Positions 1 to 10,452 of a stretch of DNA of 64,000 nucleotides are shown here, in pieces; positions within the stretch are counted from its first letter, which is position 1; every line of letters starts with the position of its first letter. Source of the DNA: Athripsodes cinereus (Eukaryota; Arthropoda; Insecta; Trichoptera; Leptoceridae); the NCBI GenBank assembly GCA_947579605.1, contig OX388322.1, positions 12,152,001-12,216,000 of the forward strand. Reading direction: 5' to 3'. The notes below the pieces were generated by a model, which ran no database searches, was not told the DNA's origin, and saw only the letters and a program-made list of their open reading frames with translations. Both the position numbers and the translations under genes were made by a program.

Positions 1-112
1 CAATTGACTAGATTAGTAGGCACAAAATCGCACTATATCAATTATTTATTCTCTCCAATATTTTTTTTTCAATTAATTATTCTATGTGATGACTCGTTAA
101 CCGAAAATAGAA

Positions 113-258
113 TAGAACATAGTTAGTTGGAAGACATCGCATTTTAGCGATAAACTCGCTCTCTGTACATTGAATTGTATAACTGACATTTTCTTTGAAA
201 CTGTTTTAATTTGTATTATTGTAAACAATGTACAGTAAAGAATAAAATAAAATACCTA
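113..258 (+). mobile_element. 3' end of a non-LTR retrotransposon (LINE), A-rich tail
   Basis: Non-coding LINE tail. It contains the phrase AGTTGGAAGACATCGC followed by GATAAACTCGC, then a stretch ending TGTACAGTAAAG and an AATAAAATAAAAT tail. The same sequence lies inverted at 10000-10155, and more diverged relatives are at 32650-32790 and 55015-55125. The A-rich end and variable length of the copies fit 5'-truncated LINE insertions. The clade is not determined because no coding sequence is attached. Confidence 0.6.
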
Positions 259-260
259 TA

Positions 261-1785
261 TGGTAAATAATAGATTTCTTTCTTTTTTTTATTTGTCTCT
301 TTTTATTTTGTGTTTCCAAAAGGAAAGTCAAAGGGCAAGGAATTAAGATACCTACATAAATTAGTTGGAATCGTTTAAGTATTGATTAGTAATAGAACAC
401 TAACGTTTGCTGGTACACAACATTGTTGCGGTGTGTGTCTGTTATTTTTTCTTCATTTCCACAATACCTACCTTTATACTGTATTCGTTGGATAAACACT
501 TTTGATTAAGTGTTGTTTTTTCCGTCTCATTCTTTTTATATCCCTTTCGTTTCAACAGCACCCTTATTTATGTTATTTATGAGTATAATGGACGTTTTGC
601 TATTGCAGTATTATCAAGATACGTAAAGACATGTGTTTATAATATATGTATTGTGCAAATATTGATATAAATATAACTCTTACTTCCTTCTGCTTTTAGT
701 CATATATAAGAAAGAAAATATTCACACAGTGAATTTCAAAAAGGTTTATCTTAGACTCTTACCAACTAAAGAATATTGCAATATGAAAAATCGCAATCAG
801 ATGAGCCAATTAGTTTTCAAATTAGCAACAACAAGTGATATTTTAAAAGGATTTTTTCCTCGAAAATCAGAAGTTCAACTGAATTAATGTAAAAACAATA
901 AACGAAAATGTTAATACAAACTCGTAACATTTTTTTATGGCGGCTCATCCCGTTGGATGTTATGGCCATACAAGTCATCATCCTTATATCTTATAAAAAT
1001 GATTTTTGAATTTACATACTAACGAAGACCGGGCTATACTCGCCCATTTCAAGGAATTTGCGTTCCATTGACCTGACCATTACAAGATGAGGTATCTATT
1101 TCAAATAAAAACCCACTAAATGCCGTACTTTCTTTTACAGAAGCGAGAAAAACAGCAAAAAAGAGTGTAAAAAAAAAGTGTGAATCAGATAAAAAATACG
1201 TTTTTTGCGTGAGTTTGAAAGAGTGCGAAAATGTTCTTTACCGCCAAAATTGTGTGCCATAAGATATTGCCATATTAAAATTAATTATGAAAAGTACTAT
1301 AAATATTTATGATTAATTTCTAAAAAATAAGCACAATCAGACTTTTTTAAGTTCATGCAAATAAAAACATTTAAAATATTTTTAATTTCGTGCAAATAAA
1401 CACATTTAAAATATTTTTTGCGTAAATAATCCAATTTAAAAATATTAAGCACGTGCTAATTGAAAAGCCAAAAACAATATGTTATTCGTCTGGCAATTAT
1501 TTGTGTCATTATAACATTCCAAAATGGCGATTAATGAACGATGTGTCAAAAAGTACGTTCAATATTTAATTTAACATCAGGTGAGAATTAATTTACGTTT
1601 TCTATCTAATTAATTTTTCTATCTAATCTATTAAACCTGCTTTACATTTTTATTACTAAAGAGTTAACAGTATATTTTTTTGCAGAAACACAAAACGGTG
1701 CATTGCGATCTGGATGCTCATTTTTCAATGATGAAATTAATGATTAAGAAATTAGAAATTAAATTGATAATAAATTAATGACAAC
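261..1785. other. AT-rich stretch with no recognised gene
   Basis: I see no coding similarity, RNA gene or clear repeat here. Homopolymer runs and short open frames occur at the level expected for this base composition. Old unrecognised repeats or an intron are possible. Confidence 0.5.
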
Positions 1786-1914
1786 GACATTATGGCTTTA
1801 GGAATGTCGTGGGAAGAAGTGACAATCATTGCAAAGAATCTGAACGGAAAAGACTATTCTCTTCTCTTCGTTCCCAGGAAAATCTTGAAGGTTGATCGAG
1901 TAGTTGTTGTATGA
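1786..1914 (+). pseudogene. RTE-type retrotransposon reverse transcriptase, last ~40 codons
   Basis: The plus-strand frame reads DIMALGMSWEEVTIIAKN and runs to a TGA at 1912-1914. It matches the end of the RTE copy at 42990-43300, which has IRAQGMSWKEVTRLAQRR. In RTE-clade LINEs this short helix-rich tail follows the reverse transcriptase domain. The usual EWRRL-like residues after KN are replaced by unrelated residues, so the copy is decayed. Nothing recognisable precedes it, as expected for a 5'-truncated insertion. The clade is inferred from the similarity of this tail to the longer copies in the window. Confidence 0.5.
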
Positions 1915-3004
1915 ATTTTTGATGCAATAAATGAATTAACATAATAAAACTTTCTCTTTTCCTATGATGTTTTATAAAATATGTAGTTGAATAGGAAATT
2001 AAGAAAAAATAGGTGAGTATCCATTATTTTTTTGCAATGATTACGTTCTGGTTATATTTTTTGATGTGACATGACATGATTTATATTTTTGCAAAGTATC
2101 TTAATTACAAAAAAGGAGAAGGTATGTATTGTTCTTCTATTTTAATGTTCCCTTTATGCTTTGTGTGGAAAGATGAAAATTTTGACTTATTTTGAAATGC
2201 TTTTAAGCCTCAGATTTCAAAAATATAGTAGACCTTTATTATTTCTTAGTATTTGTGGGAATTGGCACAAATATTTGAGCCCGTACATATCCCTAATTTA
2301 GGAAAGGCATGTTGAATAATAAACTCTATACATAATCACAGACTCCAGGCCAAAAATATTTCAAATATCTTATTTTTATTGACAAAGATATCAACATTTT
2401 AATGAGGTAATGAATGAAAATTTGACTTCCTGATTGCCGAAATCGTAGACAAAACATTTTCATCATATTGAATTAATTTCAAAATGGAAGTGATAAAAAA
2501 TACAACAAAACTGAATCTTAAAGCTTGGAGATTATTTTGGTTTTAAAACATCATGCTTGCACATCATGAAAACTACTAATTTGTGTAAATTAGAATTGCA
2601 TAATTTCGGCATATTTTCATTCAATTTCATAGACCACATTTATGACAGGCTAAATATGACACATGAGAAAAAAAAACAAAGAAAAATAATTGTGAAAATG
2701 GAATTATGAAATTCATAGACAATATTGTAGGTATGCGTTTTCCAATAAATACATAGGTAGGTACTTTTCTCAATCAACGAGTAGTATTTATTTTGACCTA
2801 ATATTTTCATGAATCTTTAAAAAAAATCTGATGGAAGTATTTCAATTAAAAATATAATACTTCAGAATATTGAAGAATGTACATTCATTCATCAAGGTTT
2901 CTTTTGGGAATACAGGGAGGGAATGCCTATATAGGAAACATTAATTGTTTCGTTCCTTTTTAAGAACTGTTTTCCTTATAGGTACCTATATATACATATA
3001 TTTT
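1915..3004. other. AT-rich stretch with no recognised gene
   Basis: No coding similarity or repeat recognised. The right end runs into the first degenerate satellite unit. Confidence 0.5.
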
Positions 3005-4306
3005 TTTAGGACTTTTATCCAAGTAGGTACCAACCCATTTTTTTAATGATATATGAGCGTGAAAGGTGTCATACTTCTAGATTTTACAATGGGAAAAGGA
3101 TTTTAGTACTTTTATCCACGTAGGTACCTACCCATTTTTTTATCGAAATATGGCCGTGTGGGATGTCAAACTTCAAGATTTTACAGTGGAAAAAGGATTT
3201 TAGTACTTTTATCCACGTAGGTACCTACCCATTTTTTTTATCGAAATATGGCCGTGTGGGATGTCAAACTTCAAGATTTTACAGTGGGAAAAGGATTTTA
3301 GTACTTTTATCCACGTAGGTACCTACCCATTTTTTTTTATTGAAATATGTGTGTGGGATGTCAAACTTCAAGATTTTACAGTGGGAAAAGGATTTCGGTA
3401 CTTTTATCCACGTAGGTACCTACCCATTTTATTTATTGAATTATGGCCGTGTGGGATGTCAAACTTCAAGATTTTACAGTGGGAAAAGGATTTTAGTACT
3501 TTTATCCACGTACGTACCTACCCATTTTTTTATCGAAATATGGCCGTGTGGGATGTCAAACTTCAAGATTTTACAGTGGAAAAAGGATTTTAGTACTTTT
3601 ATCCACGTAGGTACCTACCCATTTTGTTTATCGAAATATGGCCGTGTGGGATGTCAAACTTCAAGATTTTACAGTGGGAAAAGGATTTTAGTACTTTTAT
3701 CCACGTAGGTACCTACCCATTTTTTTTTATTGAAATATGTGTGTGGGATGTCAAACTTCAAGATTTTACAGTGGGAAAAGGATTTCGGTACTTTTATCCA
3801 CGTAGGTACCTACCCATTTTATTTATTGAATTATGGCCGTGTGGGATGTCAAACTTCAAGATTTTACAGTGGGAAAAGGATTTTAGTACTTTTATCCACG
3901 TAGGTACCTACCCATTTTATTTATTGAAATATGGCCGTGTGGGATGTCAAACTTCAAGATTTTACAGTGGGAAAAGGTTTTCAGTACTTTTGTCCACGTA
4001 GGTACCTACACATTTTTTTATTGAAATATGGCCGATTGGAATGTCAAACTTCAAGATTTTACAGTGGGAAGAGGATTTTACTACTTTTATCCACGTAGGT
4101 ACCTACCTATTCTTTTTATTGAAATATGGCCGTGTGGGATGTCAATCTTCAAGCTTTTACTGAGGGAAAAGGTTTTCAGTACTTTTATCCGTGAAATATG
4201 GCCGTGTGGGATGCCAAACTTCAAGATTTTACAGTGGGAAAAGGATTTCGGTACTTTTATCCACGTAGGTACCTACCCATTTTTTTATTGGAATATGGCC
4301 GTGTGC
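3005..4306. repeat. Satellite array, block 1: about 13 units of 97-98 bp
   Basis: Each unit contains the perfect 12-bp palindrome GTAGGTACCTAC, CCATTTTTTTAT, a GAAATATGGCCGTGTGGGA segment, CTTCAAGATTTTACAGTGGG and GTACTTTTATCCAC. The palindrome recurs at about 3023, 3120, 3217, 3315, 3412, 3510 and 3607, giving periods of 97 or 98. A variant unit reading AAATATGTGTGTGGGATG recurs 390 bp apart (about 3331 and 3721), showing a four-unit higher-order repeat. The first unit (3005-3115) is the most diverged, as is usual for an array edge. Open frames of 60-125 codons across the block are by-products of the repetition and are not genes. Confidence 0.95.
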
Positions 4307-4554
4307 ATGAGCATGAGAAACTTATCCCAAAGATTTTTATTAAATTAATCTGATCCCTTTGGTATTGTCTCAATTTATTTTTGTTACACACAGAAAATCC
4401 AAAAAAGTGATATTCAATTTATTTTTAATAAAAAAAAAATGGCGCTTACCTATGTTTACTGTAAAACCGTAGAGTGACCCTGACTTTCTGTTGAAGATTG
4501 CCATATGAACGACAGCAGCGCCCTCAATTATTTTCTACTCTTTTTAGCCACACT
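4307..4554. other. Non-satellite segment splitting the satellite array
   Basis: About 250 bp with no satellite sequence separates the two blocks. It carries an A10 run, a short ATGGCGCTTACC phrase and GACAGCAGCGCCCTC near the right end. The variant units with CAATCTTCAAGCTTTTAC occur close to both edges, so the segment probably interrupted a once continuous array. No terminal repeats or target duplication were recognised. It could be a decayed transposable element. Confidence 0.6.
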
Positions 4555-5310
4555 GTACCTTCCCATTTTATTTATTGAAATATGGCCGTGTGGGATGTCA
4601 ATCTTCAAGCTTTTACAGAGGGAAAAGGTTTTCAGTACTTTTATGCACGTAGGTACCTACCCATTTTATTTATTGAAATATGGCCGTGTGGGATGTCCAA
4701 CTTCAAGATTTTACAGTGGGAAAAGGATTTTAGTACTTTTATCCACGTAGGTACCTACCAATTTTTTTATCGAAATATGGCCGTGTGGGATGTCAAACTT
4801 CAAGATTTTACAGTGGGAAAAGGTTTTCAGTACTTTTTTCCACGTAGGTACCTACCCATTTTTTTATTGAAATATGGCCGTGTGGGATGTCAAGTTTCAA
4901 TATTTTACAGTGGGAAAAGGATTTCAGTACTTTTATCCACGTAGGTACCTACCCATTTTATTTATTGAAATATGGCCGTGTGGGATGTCAAACTTCAAGA
5001 TTTTACAGTGGGAAAAGGTTTTCAGTACTTTTTTCCACGTAGGTACCTACCCATTTTTTTATTGAAATATGGCCGTGTGGGATGTCAAGTTTCAATATTT
5101 TACAGTGGGAAAAGGATTTCAGTACTTTTATCCACGTAGGTACCTACCCATTTTATTTATTGAAATATGGCCGTGTGGGATGTCAAGTTTCAATATTTTA
5201 CAGTGGGAAAAGGATTTCAGTACTTTTATCCACGTAGGTACCTACCCATTTTTTTATTGAAATATGGCCGTGTGGGATGTCAAACTTCAAGATTTCAATA
5301 CCCATTTTTT
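4555..5310. repeat. Satellite array, block 2: about 7 units of 97-98 bp with a 195-bp dimer period
   Basis: Same unit as block 1. Here two variants alternate: one with AAACTTCAAGATTTTAC and one with AAGTTTCAATATTTTAC. The second variant starts at 4891 and again at 5086, giving a 195-bp dimer. Because 195 is divisible by three, the dimer produces two near-identical 63-codon open frames at 4874-5065 and 5069-5260. These are repeat artefacts. The last unit breaks off after CTTCAAGATTTCAATACCC and runs into an RTE fragment. Confidence 0.95.
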
Positions 5311-5328
5311 TTAAATTTACATAAATAT

Positions 5329-5616
5329 GAGCTGAAAAGGATGTGTAGTAAAAGTCTGAGAGATTGTGTGCGTAACAGTAATATACAAAAGGAATGTGGA
5401 ATGAAAGTTGGTGTAATTACAAGGATGAATGTGAATAAGTTAAGATGACAAGCTCATTTAAATCAAATCCTACAGGACGGTCACGTGTTGAGCACATTGA
5501 ACAGGAGAGCATGCATGAGGAATTGTATGACAGTGACGGAAGCGAAAGATGTATGCAAGGATAGAAGGAAGTGGCTCTCGATCCTTTCTGTCTACCCCGC
5601 GAGGAAAGCGGCGTAA
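5329..5616 (+). pseudogene. RTE-type retrotransposon C-terminus with a 102-bp internal deletion
   Basis: The frame reads ELKRMCSKSLRDCVRNSN, continues through MNVNKLR, meets TGA at 5446-5448, and resumes in the same frame as HLNQILQDGHVLSTLNRR to a TAA at 5614-5616. It is closely similar to the longer copy at 61649-62107. That copy has 34 more codons between NKLRW and QDHLN. The missing block starts and ends at tryptophan codons, and one TGG is now TGA. A TATG microsatellite follows, as at 62108. The copy abuts the end of the satellite array. The product would be the extreme C-terminus of a LINE reverse transcriptase protein and is non-functional. Confidence 0.85.
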
Positions 5617-5784
5617 TGGTATGTATGTATGTATGTGTATGTAATGTAGGTATATTGTTATAATTTTATATACTGTTAGTCTCACTAACATTATATTCTA
5701 TTATATGTTCTCTACTTTAATGTGACACTGTGTATATAGTTGATACAAAAATTATTGCTGCCTACATAAAATAATTTTTATTTA

Positions 5785-6346
5785 TATATCGTTGCCGTGG
5801 ATGTGAAGTGATCCAACCCACAAGACAGACATTCCGAGAAAAGGGGTGTTGAAGTTACGCTGTTACATCCGAAAATACTAATCTTACAATAACCAAGTTA
5901 TTTTTGCATGGATTTCGCTAAAAATTTTACACAATATTCCTGATCACATATTCCACTAATATAAATAACAAAATATTAAAGAATTTATATATTTTAGAAG
6001 TAAACACGAATTTATCACTTGTGTTATTTCACCAGTGTAGCTGAGAAAGATCCACCTGTAAAAAAATTGTTGGAAAGTTACGCGCTATGCGGCTTAGATC
6101 TTTTCACTTCTATAATTTAATTGAACTATTTGTTCCTATATGCGTTACTGAAATGCTCTAACATACTTGCAATGATTGTAAAAACACTTAACATCTCTTC
6201 AAAATCTTCCAAAAATGCCCTTTAGGAATATCAAATCACTTATTTCTCTTCACCACTATGTTCTCCGTGGTTTTCTGAACAAAACTGCTAGCTAAACCCA
6301 TTTTTCAAAAAAGTGTGGCTTGGATCACCTCCACGGCAACGATATA
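5785..6346. mobile_element. MITE-like DNA element with ~30-bp terminal inverted repeats
   Basis: The left end reads TATATCGTTGCCGTGGATG then TGAAGTGATCCAACCCACA. The right end, reverse-complemented, reads TATATCGTTGCCGTGGAGG then TGATCCAAGCCACAC. The interior of about 560 bp has no open frame of note. The flanks are consistent with a TA or TATA target duplication, which would suit a Tc1/mariner-type MITE. The superfamily is inferred only from that, and the exact ends are uncertain by a few bases. Confidence 0.7.
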
Positions 6347-6371
6347 CCTACTTACTGTTTTTTTTTTATAT

Positions 6372-6413
6372 ATATTTCCCGTATTCCCGTGCAACGCCGG
6401 GTATTTAAGCTAG
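6372..6413 (+). mobile_element. Helitron-like 3' terminus (hairpin then CTAG)
   Basis: CCCGTGCAACGCCGGG can form a short CCCG/CGGG hairpin. It is followed by TATTTAAG and CTAG, with T as the next base. Helitron 3' ends have a short GC-rich hairpin a few bases before CTRR. The 5' part is not visible, so this is a truncated copy or an end separated from its partner. Confidence 0.45.
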
Positions 6414-6461
6414 TATATTATATTTTAAGCGAGAAAAAAAACAAGAGAAAACGAAAAATAT

Positions 6462-6831
6462 TCATATGAGGATCATATTCTTTTGAATACATTCAAAAAT
6501 AAGCTCATTAACTTGTTGAGAGTTCAGTCCAAGAAGGTAGATAATATTAATGGGGTACTCAACGTTCACGAATTTCAAATATATGTCCATTGCGTCGCTA
6601 ATTGGACATCCTAGGATGCTATGATCCGGCGCCGGCGTTTCCTCGTCCCAACCACACTCGCAATCGGGAGATTCAATCAAACCGATTCGGAACAAGTGTG
6701 AATCCAGGTGCATGTGGCCGAAACGCAGTCTAGAAATACAGACAATGTGGTGTCTGGACAATTTTTTTCTTGTGAAACCAAGGTCGAGATGGGAAAGATA
6801 GCTGAACTTTTTTATTAAACATTATTCTGAA
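6462..6831 (-). pseudogene. C-terminus of a jockey/LOA/I-group LINE polyprotein (after the RNase H region)
   Basis: An open frame of about 120 codons reads KFSYLSHLDLGFTRKKLSRH, then RLRFGHMHLDSHLFRIGL, SPDCECGWDEET and DHSILGCP, and ends at a stop codon at 6462-6464. The RLRxGHxxxxxHLxxIG...C.CG...ET..H.l..CP pattern is the Cys/His-containing tail found after reverse transcriptase or RNase H in jockey, LOA and I-type LINEs. Another copy of this pattern is on the other strand at 38740-38936. A methionine at 6761 gives a 99-residue frame, but the similarity continues upstream of it, so it is not a real start. The fragment is 5'-truncated. Confidence 0.75.
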
Positions 6832-7399
6832 TAAATAAATTTTATTTCTTTAATGTACATAGAATGAAAAAATAGTCATCAATTAAGCGGTTCTCCGAAG
6901 TTGACGTCCATTTTTTTATTACTGAGCTGTCAAATAAGAGACGAGTCTTAAAGATTGATTTGAGTCGAGCTCTAAGTGGAATTAATTTCATCCTTTCTGT
7001 ATGAGGACCTTTGAATGTAGAGACAATGTCGCAAATAAGTTACAACACTCGTCGTGGAAGATAGAATGAAGTGGAAATAAAAACTTTGATGAATTATAAT
7101 ATAATTCATTCTAAATTCAAATCGTTTCATGTTTTTTTTTTAAAGTAGAGTACATCAGAGAATGTCTACAGACTTTGCTGCCATTAAATGATCTAACTAT
7201 TGGACATATGAAAAGTTTTGATGATGAAAAATTTAATTACGTTCTTTTTAAAGTTCAATTTTTTTTAATAAATTGTTAAATCACGGCATTTCTTTTGTGG
7301 GATATAGTTAATGAACTTACTGAATGTAAAGACCATACAAGTCATTTTCTTTATGAGATTTTATTTGAAAGAATATTCAAAGTACACAACCAAATTGTC
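6832..7399. other. No recognised gene
   Basis: AT-rich sequence with T-runs. I see no coding similarity or repeat. Confidence 0.5.
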
Positions 7400-7660
7400 G
7401 GCCGGTGTGGCGCGGAGGTAACGCTCTTGCCATTGAGTCACGAGGTCCCGGGTTCGATTCCCGGCCAGGTCAAAGTGAAGAATGACCTTTTTCAAATTGT
7501 CCTGGGTCTGGGTGTTACATGAACATATATGTGTGTAGTGCATTATATATGTGTGTATCGTCGTGTTAGTACCCATAATACAAGATTCATCTTAGTTTGG
7601 GACTAGCTCGATCTGTGTGAATTGTCTATGTCTTGTCTATATTGTCTAAATATCTCCGAT
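7400..7660 (+). mobile_element. tRNA-derived SINE
   Basis: The head has the two internal RNA polymerase III promoter boxes of a tRNA. The A-box-like sequence is GTGGCGCGGAGGTAACGC (7406-7423), and the B box GGTTCGATTCC (7451-7461) sits inside GGTCCCGGG...CCCGGCC. The body continues past the tRNA part through CCTGGGTCTGGGTGTTAC, and later CTTAGTTTGGGACTAG, a phrase I recall from insect retrotransposon 3' ends. This fits a SINE that borrows a LINE tail. It is not a functional tRNA because the head does not close a proper acceptor stem with an anticodon arm. Confidence 0.7.
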
Positions 7661-8307
7661 TTCTAATTTCTCCGAACTATCTCTCGGAACTCTTATTTCT
7701 CCGCATATTTTTTGAATTTTTTTTTTCATTTATATGGTTAAATAAGAAATGCATTTTTTTATTTTATAAGATGAAAATATAATAAAAATATTAATTTAGG
7801 AAAAAATACATGAAAAACTTTCACAATAACTTATTTTTAGGTATTTTCACTGTAAATGCTACATCTATATTTATACTTTATTTTCACACTATTCTGAAAA
7901 GTAGGTGATTGACTATACACAGTGAGATACGAATATAAAAGTATATTTCTAGATATACATACATATATCTACTACTTCTGATTCTACGGAATGGGGTTAA
8001 CGACATCCCATCAGATGGATGATCTGTTTATTTGTATGAGAGAAAGTACATTTTATGCTACATAGACATATATTTTATTGTATATGTCTGTCAATACGTC
8101 TGAAAAAACCTTTTTTCTTTATTCATTAAATCGTCAAGTATCAGAATAAACATGGATGAAAACTCCTACTTTTTATTATTGTTCAGAAAGACTGAAGAAA
8201 AAATATTACAAAAGTCTCGTAAAACTTAGGTAATATCTTAGATGCTCCTTTCGCGAGTTGGCATTATATCGGAAGTGAAAATATGTCTGTATTAGATTAG
8301 ATAGGTT

Positions 8308-8358
8308 TGATTAGCGCTCGATCTGTTCTGCCTACACAACAGGGAAAGCGACTTGATG
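8308..8358 (+). pseudogene. RTE 3' end scrap
   Basis: The stretch GCGCTCGATCTGTTCTGCC followed by AGGGAAAGCGACTTGATG aligns with the final codons and stop region of the RTE copy at 62060-62107. Only about 50 bp remain. Confidence 0.45.
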
Positions 8359-8886
8359 GGCTATGTATAATACATATATGTATATGAATGCCACCCAATA
8401 TAATATAAGTCTTATCTGTTTTCTTTTTATTTTTGTGCTTTCAATGCATTATTTGACATCCGCCTAATTCCTTTTTAAAACTGTTCCTTTACAATCACGT
8501 ATGATTTAATATATCTCTACTTACATAGGTACATCTTTAACAAAAGAAGTAGACAGTAAAATATGAAACTACATGAAATAAAAGTATAGGCTGTCTTCTA
8601 CGCGCGTGTAAAACATCTACAGAGGAGAGAATAACCCAACGCTGATTTAAATAATATATGTTAAATATCGAATTTGTCTTGTTCTACGAATATCTGCCTG
8701 CTTTTACACGACATTTGGAAAATAATTTAAAATAGCAGGAATTCCATTTCTAACTGAATATTTCATAGATTTTAAAGCTTTGAAAATGGATTACGATTTA
8801 ATAATAGTTTCAAACATTGAAAGAATTTGGCAAAAGGAATGGATGACTTAATTTTATCACCACGAAACTATAATTATATAAATAAT
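8359..8886. other. No recognised gene
   Basis: AT-rich sequence with no coding similarity or clear repeat. Confidence 0.5.
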
Positions 8887-9020
8887 TAGGAAAATTGAAA
8901 CAAACGTTTCTTTCTTATATAAATTATTGATCACGAGAGATACGTCTTTTGACTTATCAGGTCATTAACAAAAATCAATAATTTTTAGTAGAAAGAAACA
9001 CTTGTTCCAATTTACTTATG
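8887..9020 (-). repeat. Inverted-repeat element, possible Penelope-like remnant
   Basis: The two ends are about 80% identical inverted copies of each other, around AACAAACGTTTCTTTCTTAT and an AAATTATTGAT segment. The loop carries GAGAGATACGTCTTTTGAC, a decayed form of the GAAAGACGTC motif seen at 37205-37372, 53940-54040 and 59700-59765. The Penelope-like assignment is inference. Confidence 0.4.
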
Positions 9021-9775
9021 AAATTGTACTACGCGTGCACCGACATAATTAATATATAGAAATATTTGATAACCTGTATAATAAGCATGTATTGTTTGTT
9101 AAATAATATTGTTTTGCGATTCTTCTAAGAATTCAAGTCCTCTCAGTAATATTGTTATGTAAAAGTTACCCTTCAGGCTAATGAATCTAGTAAAACAACT
9201 TAACATCTAGTAAGAACCTAACCAATATTATTTGTGTTATAACATAATGTGTATTTGTTTTGTCTACATATTGTGTAAGATATTCATGTTTGTTTTAGTA
9301 TTTTTTTTCATATCTGTAAGTGGTTATTATTTTATGAGTTTATCTGATTTCATTTGAATGAAATTTTAATAAATATTTTCTTTAAAAATATACCAGTTGA
9401 ATTTGAACACATAATATTCGTATATGTATTATGTATTTGTAAATGTTTTGATTCGATAAAAATCTTTAGGACGCAATTGTTTTTTAGCAAATATTTTCCC
9501 TCAGCTTTCCTCGCTAGTGATAAAGCTTGAGCGAATGGACAGATTGATTTAATTTGAAATAAAAAAGTACTATGGCTTTTATAAAAATATTGATACAAAA
9601 AAAATATAAGTACATGTATTTTACAGTGATAAACTTGATGCTTAAAAAAAACACATTTGTTAACTTATATCCGCTCGCTCATACCGTTACGGCATTTCCC
9701 ATAAATAGTCAGGGGAATAAAAAAAGATTTAAAAAATCTAACAAATCGTTCCTTTCATATCAATAAAACATAAAA
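9021..9775. other. No recognised gene
   Basis: AT-rich. The open frames of 64-82 codons here have simple-sequence composition (Lys, Asn, Ile, Phe) and no recognisable domain. Confidence 0.5.
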
Positions 9776-9850
9776 TAAACAGAATGGGTGGCATACTTCA
9801 TTCCTGAATTGAATACTTTTAATGTCTTACTAGGGATATTTGACGAGAAC
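9776..9850 (-). repeat. Copy of the CCGTGATG dispersed repeat family, one end
   Basis: The phrase GAATGGGTGGCATACTTCAT, followed by a CTGAATTGAATA segment and AATGTCTTAC, matches the left part of the family, whose best copies are at 32905-33070 and 63840-64000. Confidence 0.45.
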
Positions 9851-9999
9851 CTTACTCGAAAAAATAGTTGGAGGCCTAATTTTTTACTAGGGACTCCACG
9901 GAGTATATAAATTTAATATTTTAACTAATATTTAAACACAAAATAAAACTATTTTTAAAATTTAATGTTTTATAATAAATAATTATTTATACCAAAAAT

Positions 10000-10155
10000 T
10001 TATTTATTTATTTACTTATTTATTTATTTATTTATTTTATTCTTCACTGTACATTGTTTACAATAATACAAATTTATATAGAAAATATCATTTATACAAT
10101 TCAATGTACAGAGGGCGAGTTTATCGCTAAAATGCGATGTCTTCCAACTAACCCG
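10000..10155 (-). mobile_element. LINE 3' end with TTTA-rich tail, inverted copy of 113-258
   Basis: Read on the minus strand it has AGTTGGAAGACATCGC, GCGATAAACTCGCCCTC and TGTACAGTGAAGAATAAAA, then an AAATA repeat tail (about 10000-10036 on the plus strand). It is the same family as 113-258 in the opposite orientation. Confidence 0.65.
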
Positions 10156-10359
10156 GTTATTAAAATCAAAAAACGAAACAGACATAAATGTACATATCTA
10201 CAGTAATATTATAATATTATATATTTGTCACAAAATTTAAAACATGTCAAATTTAATTCTATAGCACGAAACATGGGAGATGTTTCAAAGTTATACTTTA
10301 AGATTCAAAAGAAAGGGAAGAGTCAAAAAATTTTTTTTACAAAATTTCAATGTTTTTAA

Positions 10360-10452
10360 AGAGCCACATTTCATCTTTCCAACAAATATTATGTTAGTGC
10401 GTATGGAACTAAAGGGCCGCATGTGGCTCACTAGCCGCAGATTGCCGACTCC
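10360..10452 (+). mobile_element. hAT-type element, right end only
   Basis: The segment holds AAAGAGCCACATT, GGGCCGCATGTGGCTCAC and ends GCAGATTGCCGACTCCTG, a typical hAT terminal region whose end reads CAGGAGTCGGCAATC on the other strand. The next eight bases are GTATACAT. No matching left end was found upstream, so the element is truncated. Confidence 0.55.

Noticed and set aside
3261..5260. Series of open frames of 60-125 codons with repeated WPCGMSNFKILQWEKDF-like peptides
   Set aside because: They are translations of the satellite array in changing frames. The 97-98 bp period is not a multiple of three, and the frames have no independent support.
7400..7475. Possible functional tRNA gene
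   Set aside because: The promoter boxes are tRNA-like, but the head lacks a convincing anticodon arm and acceptor stem, and the homology-like body continues beyond it as in a SINE.
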